Assembly (NCBI GenBank): GCA_947561585.1
Contig: CANNZV010002299.1
Coordinates: 40,653-104,652 of the forward strand
From: Caprella mutica
Taxonomy: Eukaryota; Arthropoda; Malacostraca; Amphipoda; Caprellidae
Length of the DNA stretch: 64,000 bases
Reading direction: 5' to 3'
Shown here: in pieces, positions 34,643 through 45,285 of the stretch
How positions within the stretch are numbered: the stretch's first letter is position 1
How the letters are laid out: each line of letters opens with the position of its first letter
The notes under the pieces: generated by a model
The model's database searches: none
What the model saw: only the letters and a program-made list of their open reading frames with translations
What the model was told of the DNA's origin: nothing
Translations under genes and position numbers: made by a program

Positions 34643-36329
34643 TTAATTATTCATACATTAACAATTTTGACGTTTTCTGACATGATTATAAATTTGTTAA
34701 AAAAAATAGTTTTAATAAACATACTACATCATAAACATTATATCAAATTCCTTATATTCATTCAAATTCTGTGTCGTTTTATTTTAAAAGCAATTATAAT
34801 TTCATAGATACTTTATAAAATATTGTTTTCACAATATAATTATCATAATGGTTCTCTAACCTCTCTTAAAAATATTCTAAAATTAACATTGATTCAACAA
34901 TCGTGCAATTAAAATTAACATCCTTCCGTTAAAAAATAGAATTTCTATTTTTTAATTAATTTATTGAATAAAATTTACTATTAAATTCTTTCTTCAGAAA
35001 AATTTCAAGTTCGTTTAATATTTTACTGCAAATTAGTTATAAATATAACCATTTCATTTATGTATATTAATTTAAAAATAGTTCATTCCTGCAAATTCCT
35101 AATTTATTTGGACTCTAAAATTTTCTAATCATCAAAATTTAATTAGTATTTCAAAATCAAAAAATATTTATTTCTAAATATTCACTTCTAAATATTCACA
35201 AATATTCACAGTATGGATATTAATTCATCTGTATTCAATTCATATGCTCACCTAATAGACCGCGTACTTCTATTAATATGGTAACCAAGCTGAGTCATCA
35301 ATTAAAATAATAATTAAAATGCTGTGTCGGTAATTTTTGTTACGATTCAATGATTAATCTGCTGATCATTAAAAAGCTATAAAAGTTCTTGATAACTTAT
35401 ATGTGGTTTCATGTGGTTGTGTGGTTCTTTTTGTTTCTTGACTCCTTCGATGAGGTAGGTGTCCTTCCTAGCGTTACGTTCATGACTTGATCAGCAACTG
35501 TTGGATCTGCGTTCTCCATCTTTTTGATTTGGGAACACTGTAATGGTTCCTCTGCTGTCCGTTCTTCTTACTTCGTTTTTTGAATTCTGCAAACATAAAA
35601 TATTAGCATTTGTGACCCCTGGCATAAATATTTTGTATTATAATTTATTAATCACCCATTGTGATTACTTATTTTCAAATTCACTCTTCAATATAAATTT
35701 CATTTTCTTTGCGAATTCATAATATTAAAATCATTGATATTTTAAATATAGACGTAAGTTAATTTATAATCTCATCATTTTTGCTGATTAATGTCTCATT
35801 AATATTGCTGATCCTATAAACTGAATAAAACACCTATCACTCTTTTGCATGGTGATATTATTTTATTCCACACACATTTCCTTTCGTGTAACCGTGTCTG
35901 CTTTTATTTTTTATGCTGACCCATTCTTACTTCTCACATTCATGTTCTTACACCGTGATACTTACTTGGATCACCGGATATCTATTTATTAACCGACTCA
36001 GACATTTTGAACTGTCAACAATGTCTGCTGTCTGAAAATTCCTAGATTACAACTGCTTTTTTGCAAGATAAATTAATACATAATGGCATTTTATCCGTCA
36101 CTAGCAACATTTAATCTTTTAAAATAGCAATCTATACTATTCTATCCACTGGTACAGGAGATACACTGACTTTACTAATCACATGCATAGTTTCTTTAAT
36201 CGCACCTTTGCGATATTGTTATTAACCATAAACACACATCACACTGGTTACTCATAACATCTTTAATTAACTTGTTCGACCTTTTATCGAACCTCATTAA
36301 TTCACTTTACGGTTTCACATACCGCTATA

Positions 36330-36620
36330 ACTCATTTGAGAAAATCAAACTTTCTCTGAATCTGTGGTTTCAGCTTTTCCACGAACTATATATTACGGTT
36401 TCAGTTCTACCGAAAACTTTCCTGAGAAAATCAAACTTTCTCCATGGTTTCAGTTTACCACAAACTACTATACGGTTTCAGCTTTACCGAAAACTTACCT
36501 GAGAAAAATTAACTTTCTCCATGGTTTCAGTTTACCACAAACTACTATACGGTTTCAGCTTACCGAAAACTTACCTGAAAAAAATTAACTTTCTCCATGG
36601 TTTCAGCTTACCACTAACTT
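36330..36620 (+). repeat. Tandem repeat, about 76-bp unit, 3-4 copies
   Basis: Successive copies of a unit containing CTTTCTCCATGGTTTCAG, TTACCACAAACTACTATACG and CCGAAAACTTACCTGA. It lies inside the nested insertion. The open frames over it are incidental. Confidence 0.8.
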
Positions 36621-37522
36621 CATTTAACCCTAATTTTAACGTGACATGCACGGAGTATCACAAATAACCACCGACTAATCACTCAGTTAAACATTGTTTT
36701 TTTTTTCTCCCGTCTTCTTTATACCTACTTACTGGTTTCATTCCAAATTGAGTCAAACTGACAGTTGCCATATTCTAATTTAACTCCTACTTAATTGCAC
36801 TAAATTTGCCTCCTAACAACACATTTAAACTTCGAGAACTCTCTCTCTCCCCCTTCTTATTGAATAACAAAAGATTTAGTGATTATCATATATTATTTTT
36901 TCATAAAAAAAATTCGCCATATATTCTACTTTACCTATGACTTATTTTATCAATCGTTTTGAAATTTTTTTATTCTGATTATATTCTACTAATAAGATAA
37001 TCGTCTGCACTGGGAAAATTAATAATTTAATAATATCAAAAAGTAATGGATGACTTATCTTTTTATTCCTCCTTAGCTCCTCTACGTCTGTGTAGAATTT
37101 CTGACTGGGTATATGCCTACCAGCTGCTGATGATCTTTCACTGGCAACAACAACAACTCTGTTGTTTACTTAGTCACTGTTTTTTTATAACTTTTATACT
37201 TAAATTTCTCACTAAAATTGTCAAATAGTATTCACACCTTCAACGTGATAAAAATCTTCTCGTTTTATCACAAGTACTATCGTTGTTACTTAACGAAACT
37301 TTAGTTGGTGTCTATGCTCAAGGAGTTAACTGCAAGACTGATCAGAAGACGTTGACTACACTGACGCTACTTGCGATCTGTGATTAGAGGATGTTTACTG
37401 CACGGTGGCTACCTGTGAACTGTGTTGAGGACATGTTTTCTGAGCGGTGGCTACCTGCGAACTAACTCGTTCATTCTACATAGCTTACATTTATAGTGAC
37501 ATACCAATGACGTACTAACTAA

Positions 37523-37918
37523 ATGAAATCATTACATCACAAACTTTTCTATTATTCCAACAACAATTGTGAAGTTAGAGAAAAGAGGTTTGCCTCTTCA
37601 ATCAACCTACTGGAAAATATTGGCAATAAACTCAAGAATCTGTATGACCAGGGATATTTCGACAAGTATACTACATATTTGAGGAAAAACACCGGGTTTT
37701 CAACATTGAAAACAATTAACTTAATATTGGAAGGAGCCATCAAGTCTTGTGATGAGGATTTTATACAGCAACTGACATCTGCAGAACTGGCCTCCTTCAA
37801 GTATGCTCCTACAGTTAGTTGTGATGTAGAGAGAGTTTTTTCACAGTACAATTCTGTATTAGCTGCCAATAAGAGAAGCTTTCACTTCGAAAATTTGAAG
37901 CATCATTTGATAATTTAA
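37523..37918 (+). pseudogene. hAT transposase C-terminal dimerisation region (separated part)
   Basis: Open frame ending TTTGATAATTTAA. It contains the hAT C-terminal block: YAPTVSCDVERVFSQYNSVL followed by KRSFHFENLKHH. It is the continuation of the coding fragment that stops at the nested insertion (33313) and precedes the element's right end by about 530 bp. True coding resumes after 37545; the first few codons of the open frame belong to the insertion. Confidence 0.85.
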
Positions 37919-38044
37919 TCTAACTCCAAGTTTATAATTTAATTCTGTTTTGTTTCTCTGTTTCTGTTTTGTTTCTTGTTCTCAAAGTTTGTGTTACTGT
38001 TAAATAATTGCGTTCAATATGCAAATGATTTCATTACGCTTCGG

Positions 38045-38078
<34 letters not shown>

Positions 38079-38635
38079 GAATAGGCTAGTCTGCAGACTA
38101 TAATATAGGCAGTGGTTATTCCATTCACGTGGACTGTAAGACAGCCAATGAACAGTATTTCATATGAAATCGACAACTTCAAGATAATGTATTTTATGAT
38201 ATCAGTATCACCAACTAATCTAATTTATATTTTAAACTGCATATTATTCACGTTCTTCTTTCAATTCATATGTGCATACGTAAGAGCATATGAACATATC
38301 TTAAGGTCATAAGATCATATCTTGAGAGAATATTTTTAGAGCATACAGTCATATTTTACGAGCATAAGGTCATATCTTTTAGAGCATGTGGTCATATTTT
38401 TTAGAGTATATACGTCATATTCGTTAGGTCATATTGTCCCAGCCCTGTTTATTACATTTACAATTTTATTCTCTACATCATTAACATTTTTATTTATATG
38501 TAAAAGTATTATTAATTAATATGTAATCCAATTCGATCGAGTAAAATTGTCAGAGAATTAGTTAGGTTGTGTTGAAAATTCTAAATATTTCACAAACATC
38601 AATCGAATTTGTTTTATAATGAGTTCAACTGGAAA

Positions 38636-38965
38636 CTAGATTATGTGCACTCGGTAGAGCGCATACCTTCGGCCCCACTTTGACACGTTCTCACCCAAAA
38701 TTTGAGAAACTGCTAACTGGATAATAACCAATCGTCCCACCAAGTTTCTTGCATTATGGTACAATATTTTTTGAGGTATTGAGTTATAAATGACCTTGAC
38801 CTTTGACCGAATCGCTTCCAAAATTGTACCAGATCGTTCCTGGACATTGATCAATTGTACCATCAAATTTCAGACAATTTGGTTGAATACTTTTTGATTT
38901 ATTGAGTTACAAATGACCTTGATCTTTGACCCGATCGCTCCCAAAACCTATAAGCAAAAAAGAAA
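38636..38965 (-). mobile_element. Helitron-like 3' segment (copy B)
   Basis: On the minus strand it ends in a hairpin (GCGCTCTACCGAGTGCAC-like) followed by ATAATCTAG at 38636 and then T, matching the CTAG|T end of Helitrons. The body has the CCTTGACCTTTGAC and ACCAATCGTCCCACC repeats shared with the next element and with 48310-48839. Confidence 0.6.
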
Positions 38966-38968
38966 TAA

Positions 38969-39550
38969 CTAGATTGTGTGCACTTGGTAGAGCGCATACC
39001 TTCGCCACCGCTTTGACCTGTTCTCTCCTAAAATTTAATAAACTGCAAACTGGATAATAAACCAATCGTCCCACCAAGTTTCATGCAATATGGTACAATA
39101 CTTTTTGAGTTATTCAATTATTAATGACCTTGACCTTTCACCAGATCGCTCCCAAAATTCTACCAGATGGTTGCTGGACATTGACCAATTGTACCATCAA
39201 ATTTCAGACAATTGGGTTGAATACTTTTTGATTTATTGAGTTACAAATGGGGTTGACCTTTGATCCGATCGCTCCCAAAATCTAACAAAATGGTTCCTGT
39301 ATATTGACCAATCGTCCAACCAAGTTTCATGCAATATGGTTCAATACTTTTTGAGTTATAAATGACCTTGACCTTTGACCGGGTCACTCCCAAAATTCTA
39401 CCAGCAGGTCACGGGACATGGACCAATCGTTTCACCAAATTTCAGGCTCTTTGGTTGAACACTTTTGTCAGTTAAGCGAATAACAAGATGATGAATAAAT
39501 ATACCACGGCTAAAATATGACCTTCCCGCATTCTGCGAAGGTAATTAGAC
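38969..39550 (-). mobile_element. Helitron-like non-autonomous element (copy A)
   Basis: Minus-strand 3' end at 38969 with terminal CTAG, preceded by a short hairpin of the TGCGCTC...GAGTGCA type. The interior is alignable with 48310-48839 in the opposite orientation, including the ATCTTGTTATTCGCTTA segment near the 5' side. The 5' end, near 39550 (TCTAATTACCTTC on the minus strand), is approximate. Confidence 0.6.
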
Positions 39551-39739
39551 ACTAAACCCGTTATGAACTGATAATGTAGAAATCCGTTGTGTAAACAAAG
39601 AAATTACATTATGTCCCTAATACAATAGTTTCATCTCTTAGTATTTTTTTAGAAAGGTTAGATTTGTAATTCATAGCTTGTATTTGATTTTTTACTGTAA
39701 TATTTACCCAGCTAACCAAAAGCTGTTTGTCCCACATCT

Positions 39740-40130
39740 CAAGACGTCTGATCCCCCTCGCTATAGAGGGATTTAAGACATGGGGTGGGGGAAATCAGAT
39801 ATCTATCCCGCTTCGTTTGCACAGGGGTCCCCCTCTGCAAGACGTCTGATCCCACGTCTTGTCCCTCTCTGACAGAGGGGGACATCCACATGTCCCATGT
39901 CTTACCCCACTCCGTTTTCAAGACGTGGGACAGAGTGTGGATGTCCCTCACTATGGAGGGGTTCAAGACGTGGGATAGAGTGAGGATGTCCCTCGCTATA
40001 GAGGGATTTAAAACGCGGGACAGAGTGCGGATGTCCCTCGCTTTTGAGGGATTCAAGATGTGGGACAGAGTGTAGATGTCCCCCTCTGCAAGACGTGGGA
40101 CAGAGTGTGGATGTCCCCATCTGCAAGGGG
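39740..40130 (+). repeat. Subterminal repeat array, left end of the 3.3-kb element
   Basis: Eight or so degenerate units of 35-48 bp around AAGACGTGGGACAGAGTG and GGATGTCCCTCGCTATAGAG. The same vocabulary occurs inverted at 42650-42960. Confidence 0.8.
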
Positions 40131-40348
40131 GACATATCTCCCTTGTGCTCAAACTACTTCGGTTAATTGGGGTATATAAATATGTATAAGAAATAAAAAA
40201 GATCATACTAATCATTATTGCAATTTCTTACTTTTTTGCATATAATGTACATGTACATTTGGCTGAATATCAATTATTTTAATATTACACATATTACATA
40301 TTGTTATTTACAAATGAAATGGGAAGAAATGGAGAAAGAAATGTAGTG

Positions 40349-40422
40349 GTGTTCTCGGGACTCTATCTCAGGACTGTACTTGATGACTATTGAAGTCGGC
40401 GACGCTACCACTGAGCCATCCT
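40349..40422 (-). other. tRNA-like (box A) sequence, probable SINE head or tRNA pseudogene
   Basis: On the minus strand, 74 nt containing TGGCTCAGTGGTAGCGTC, an excellent RNA polymerase III box A / D-arm, and about 40 nt later ATAGAGTCCCGAG, a weak box B / T-arm. The acceptor-stem halves do not pair, so it is not a working tRNA. Confidence 0.5.
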
Positions 40423-40619
40423 GTACATGGTGGAAGTAGTATACGAATGATCTTTATGCAACTTGATAACTTGCGTGCTTCTTAAATTTTTTTAAATAAA
40501 TATAATTTAATATTCTTGATTTTGGTATCTTTTCTTTTTTAATGTAAATGATAAAAATATGTATAAAGTTATTTATTAATATTTGTATTAATAATGTTAT
40601 TAACTACCTAATTACCTAT

Positions 40620-40846
40620 AACTGTTAATTAATCTTAATTATAGTTACCTACTGGTGGTTATCACTACCTATCTAGTTACCAACTAGTGAGTAGTGTTTA
40701 TCAATAACTACCTAGTAACCTACATCTGTTCATCAATACCAACCTAGTACCTACTGGTGGTTATCACTAGTTACCTAATACGTAGTATTTATCAGTACCT
40801 ACTTAGTTACCTACAACTGTTTGTCAATACCTAACTAGTTACCTTC
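40620..40846 (+). repeat. CCTAGTTACCTAC tandem repeat, left block
   Basis: Degenerate 35-40 bp units around ACCTAGTTACCTACTGGTGG and TATCAATACCTA. It continues at 41981 after an inserted segment. Confidence 0.8.
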
Positions 40847-41975
40847 TGTTAAGTTGCCCTTGTTTATATGGGACTGATAGTTAATTATCTCCTATTTTCT
40901 AGGTAGGTGAGGCCCATTAATAAACTTATCCCATAGAGCAAAATAAGTCTCCGGGTTCTTTGACTATTTTACCAAAGTTGTTATTATTCTTGCATGTGCC
41001 CTATCAAGTTGAGCGTCTATCTTATATTGTCTTTGCTATTACTAAGTTTGATTCTTTAACTCGAGGATTTTGGAGGTGATTAATTGAATTCTATTAAACT
41101 GACATTAATAATAGTAGTTAAAGATTAGGAAAGGAATTAAACACATACAGGTTCGAATTACTGTAATCATATTAAAGTTGGGATAACACAAAGTTTACAA
41201 GTCTTTAAAATAAACACAATACAAGTTTTAAATAAACTAGGGGTTGAGTAAACTAAGGGGTTTAAATAAACAAGGGTTTTGATTAGCCAACTCACGGAAA
41301 CCCGTCGGCGGATAAAGTCCGACCGCACTAACCCTTCTTCAAGAGAATATAGCGAACAATCAACACTTTAGTTAGGTGTCAACGGTATTTAAAGGGTGGA
41401 CTGGAGGGTTCAACCTTCCAGTGAGTGAATATACTTCTGTTAAGGTACTGATAGTACTTTTCAAAGATGTTTTTTCTACTCACAGCAGATAGAAATAACA
41501 CACAATGCATTATTCGAATTTAACACGGTAGTGGTAATGGCTGACTATTAATTAAGTATTTCAATTAGAATAATTGAAATACTTAATTCCTTTTAAATTA
41601 ATTAAGTATTAATTTAAATTCTATCTATAGGAAAAGAACTCCATAATAGTTATATAGCTAAGTTACAAAGTTCAAGAACTTATATAACTTAGTACAAATT
41701 ATAAAGTTATATTCTGAGTTACAAGTTATAGCTCTGGGTTAAAAGTTATGTTCGAGTTATATTAGCGGCTTACATCAAAGCTATTCGTTTATAATTATAT
41801 TCGAGCGCCTACTGAGAAAAACATAGTCATAAATTTAAATAGCATTTCCTTCTCATAATGAACAGTGTACAAGATTAAAAAGATTATGTCTGATTAAATG
41901 ATTATCAAATTATATAAATTGAAAGATTAAGTAAATATACAAAATCAGCGTATTAAAAATAGAAGATTGTTAATA
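40847..41975. mobile_element. 1.1-kb insertion splitting the CCTAGTTACC array (possible solo LTR)
   Basis: Flanked by CCTTC at 40842-40846 and 41976-41980, a candidate 5-bp target duplication, with the same satellite on both sides. It begins TGTTAAG, LTR-like, but ends GTTAATA rather than CA, so the assignment is tentative. There is no ORF. It contains a short G/C-richer stretch around 41290-41335. Confidence 0.45.
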
Positions 41976-41980
41976 CCTTC

Positions 41981-42545
41981 TTGTGTTTATCAATGCCTAC
42001 AACGGTTCATAAATACCAACATAGGTCCTAGTTACCTACTAGTATTCATCAAAACCTACCTAGTTACCTACTAGTGTTCATCAAAACATACCTAGTTACC
42101 TACTAGTGTTCATCAATACCTACCTAGTAACCAACTAGTGCTCATCAATAATACCTAGTTACCTACAACTGTTGGTTAATACCTACCTAGTTATCTACTA
42201 GTGTTATTCAATTCCAACCTAGTTACCTACAACTGTTTGTCAATACCTACCAGTGTTTATCTATACCTACCTAGTTACCTACTAAATGTTGATCAATACC
42301 TACCTAGTTACCTACTAGTGCTCATCAATACCTACCTAGTTACCTACAACTGTTTGTCAATACTTACCTAGTTATCTACTAGTGTTTATAAATACCTACC
42401 TAGTTACCTACTAGATAGTGTTCATCAATCCCTACCTACTTACCTACAAGTATTATTAATCAATGCCTACCTATATACCTACATCTGTTTATCAACAGCT
42501 ACCTAGTTAGGTATATATACTAGTGTTTATCAATACCTACCTAGT
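41981..42545 (+). repeat. CCTAGTTACCTAC tandem repeat, right block
   Basis: About 14 degenerate units of 36-42 bp: CCTAGTTACCTACTAGTG plus TTCATCAATACCTA, with ACAACTGTTTGTCAATACC variants. Same unit as 40620-40846. Confidence 0.85.
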
Positions 42546-42649
42546 TATGATACGTAAATAAAGCTTGAGAATGAACTTGCTGAAATTTGTATCGATATTT
42601 TTACCATTAAGATTCGCACCACGACTCAATATATAACATTTTCCCGCGT

Positions 42650-42960
42650 ACTTTTTCCTGCGTAAAACAGACGAGGGACAGAGAGGGACATCCCGCTTAC
42701 TTTTTCCCACGTGAAACAGACGAGGGACATCCCACGTGAAACAGACGAGGGACATCCTGCGTAGGACAGAGAGGGACATCCTGCGTAGGATAGAGAGGGA
42801 CATCCCGCGTGGGACAGATGTTGGATGTGAGTGGAACTTAAGACGAGAGGCATCCCGCGTGGGACAGACGTGGGATATCCCCCGAGTGACATCCCGCTCT
42901 TGCAAGACGTGGGACTGAGTGGGATTTCAGACGTCTGAAATCCCCCGTCCTTCGCTAGCG
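42650..42960 (-). repeat. Subterminal repeat array, right end of the 3.3-kb element
   Basis: Units of about 25-45 bp containing GAGGGACATCCCGCGT and GGGACAGA. It is the inverted counterpart of 39740-40130. Confidence 0.8.
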
Positions 42961-43525
42961 AAGGATGTCTCCCCGTCTGTCCCACGAGAGACAGAGATGA
43001 TATGGTTAGCTGGGTATATAATAATGTATTTTATATATTTTTCTAATCAATTTATCTACATTTAAGTGTTTTATTTTGTATACTAAGTAAAAATGAAAGA
43101 ACGTCGTTTTTTTATGAATTAAAATGTTAATGCTGACTAAAGTCATTAAATTCAGTAAGTGACTGGCAGTTTTCGGCTTTGGCAGTTTTCCGGACACTAT
43201 AATTTAGCTACATATTTATTAGGATATTAATTTTATTGAAAAAAATTGTACTCAAACAACTATTTCAAACACTTATATAAGTTCCTGCTGTTAACAGGAC
43301 CTTTTTGGGTATATTAGGCATATATATTTTTAATTTAGGCAAAACATTCAAAAGTATCTAGGTACACACACACATACTACATAATTTTAAAACGGTTTCT
43401 GCTCAGTTGGAATAGTCAGTTTTGCCTAGGGTACGTTCCGAATTATCGGTCAGTTTCACATTTTCGGTCATAAAAGAAAAAAGGAGAACGATACCAATAA
43501 AAATAAATAGTAATTTACTAATTAT

Positions 43526-45169
43526 TTGGGATGTGACAATATGCATAATTTTTGACAGGATATGCAGCATATTATATGCCTATTTCTGCATATAATATGC
43601 AAAAAGTCAATGTGCATATATGCAGAACCAAAATGCATATTGGAAATATGCATATACCGGGTGACCAATAAAAAACTGGTCGAAAGTAAATGCTTATAAC
43701 TCAAAAATTAATTGGTGTAGAAAGATGAAACCAAAATCACATAAGAGTATATTCTCAAATTGTATTTGATATCAAAGATATTGAAAACTATTGAATGAGG
43801 GATAAAGATACCTCAATTAAACATAATGGATATTTCGTCAACACATTTTATTCAACCCTCATGAATCATTATGCAACTAACTATTGAATAGCGTGTTTTC
43901 ATTGCTATGCATTAGCATTTAAGTAGTTCTGCAACAAAGTTAAGAGAAAATATGCCATTCAATACAACAAAGATATAAAAATTAAAATGGTTAAGAATTT
44001 GTTCAATAAATAGACAAGAAATGAAATGATTGAGAAACCATTGCACTCGGCGAAAGTGACAGTTCGGTGCGGTTTGAGTTCGCAAAGGCCATAGTCAATA
44101 TTTTTTTTAAAGATGTAGAGACTGAAAATGTTTGTTCTGTAAACACCGACGGATACATTGAAATGTTAAATATTGTAGCTAATGACTGACGACAATCATC
44201 TTGACTTTTGGTTCCATCATGACACTGCAACTGCATACACATTCTTGTCTGCAGTAGACTGATTGAAAAATCACTTCGAGCACAAGATTATTTCGCACTG
44301 AACCGTTTTCTCTGTCCAACTAAGTCCCTTGCCCTTTCACCTTTGGATTTTATCTCTTATATATGTTAAAGAGAAGGTATGGAAATTGAAACCACACATG
44401 ATTGAAGACTTGAAGCCAGAATTTCAAACATACACATTCAATTTCAAACAGTGGAATTGGACTTTATTGTTAAATGGTATTTCAGGTTTCCAACAGTGAA
44501 TCTCCTTCTATTATCTGCTAATGTATTTTTGTACTTGGAAAACACCCGTTTTACATCACAAGAAACAAAAGGAGCAAATATTTCTTTCAGCCAGATATAG
44601 TCTTCTAAAGTTCTAAACTATCCTACATTCATATATCACATTCCGTTAATTACTTTAGTCATAACTCGAAAATCATAAAGCGGTTCCCTTTAAACTTAAA
44701 GGATCCCCAGCTATAAGCAGCGACACTAAGTTATTAAATGGTACATTTAAACCGTTTCGTGTTTAATTACATAAATATATTATATACATATATACGTGCT
44801 ATAAGTTTTGATATTTTTTGAGTAGTACAACTCTCTAAAATAATTGTACCTATTCATTTATTTATCAATAACTTCTTGTATTTACTAAATACCAAGTGTC
44901 ATATTATTTATTAATACATTTGTAGTTTCAATATTCCGACTACAAACTTTTCAAATTTGAATAATTAGTTTGATAAAATTTACTTGGGTCCATAGTTAAA
45001 ATCGTTTTCTATGCAGGGGTCCAGAAAAAACGGCATAGGATAGACATTTACATGTTAAAAATTGACCAAGAAGTGCATATTTCTCAGTTAGCATATATGC
45101 GCACGGGCTTATTATATGCTCTTGAAATATATGCAGAGGACTGCATATATGCACAATGTCACATCCCTA
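43526..45169. mobile_element. hAT-type element, 1.64 kb
   Basis: Ends TTGGGATGTGACAATATGCA and TGCACAATGTCACATCCCTA, with flanking CTAATTAT (43518-43525) and CTAATTAG (45170-45177), a 7-of-8 target duplication. GCATATATGC motifs are dense near both ends. The interior is largely occupied by a relic of a different, DDE-type transposon, so this is a nested pair. Confidence 0.7.
44041..44470 (+). pseudogene. DDE transposase relic (mariner-like)
   Basis: Broken frames give VTVRCGLSSQ, then FFKDVETENVCSVNTDGYIEML, then HDTATAYT, LKNHFEHKII and LSPLDF, in the order seen in a common insect DDE transposase family (VTVWCGL ... VTVN.ERY..ML ... QDGATAHTA ... SPDL.PLDF). Many stops and frameshifts. A boundary motif ACCGGGTGACCAATAAAAAA at about 43659 may be this element's left end. 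Confidence 0.6.
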
Positions 45170-45285
45170 CTAATTAGAATACGTTTTTCCTTGTATGACC
45201 AAAAATACGAAACCAACCGATAATTCGGAACTAACACTATGGCACAATAATTATTACCTATAGCGATTTCTATTTGAGGTAATAA

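Larger units (their letters stand above)
33314..37541. mobile_element. 4.2-kb nested insertion inside the hAT element
   Basis: Begins TGTGATG and ends CATCACA (perfect inverted 7-mers), flanked by AACT at 33310-33313 and 37542-37545. About 80 bp starting CGAACTAACTCGTTCATTCT is repeated directly at 33711-33791 and 37460-37541, resembling the last part of a long terminal repeat. The rest of the two putative LTRs does not match. The interior is AT-rich, with no gag/pol. Best read as a degenerate or chimeric non-autonomous LTR-like element; class uncertain. Confidence 0.6.
31481..38447 (+). mobile_element. Nearly full-length hAT element, 6.97 kb, with nested insertion
   Basis: Terminal inverted repeats CAGGGCTGAGACAATATG (left) and CATATTGTCCCAGCCCTG (right; one mismatch). 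The 8-bp target duplication TTTATTAC lies at 31473-31480 and 38448-38455. GCATATG-rich subterminal repeats occur at both ends (31540-31680, 38270-38420). It encodes a hAT transposase in pieces and carries a 4.2-kb insertion at 33314-37541. The exact ends and target duplication show that it inserted as a unit before the nested element arrived. Confidence 0.9.
39707..43014. mobile_element. 3.3-kb element with TA target site and satellite-filled interior
   Basis: Ends CCCAGCTAACCA and TGGTTAGCTGGG are perfect inverted repeats flanked by TA. Next to each end is an array of degenerate 35-45 bp repeats containing GACGTGGGACAGAG and GGATGTCCC (39740-40130; inverted at 42650-42960). Further in are a tRNA-like sequence and two blocks of a CCTAGTTACCTACTAGTG-type repeat split by a 1.1-kb insertion. 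No transposase is visible. The superfamily is unknown. Confidence 0.65.

Noticed and set aside
33314..37541. Complete LTR retrotransposon
   Set aside because: Only about 80 bp of the ends match directly and no gag, protease, reverse transcriptase or integrase frame is visible.
39739..40215. Open frames in the GACGTGGGACAGAG array
   Set aside because: Open on both strands over degenerate subterminal repeats of a mobile element; no splice or start context.
40349..40422. Functional tRNA gene
   Set aside because: Box A is good, but the T-arm is degenerate and the acceptor stem does not pair.
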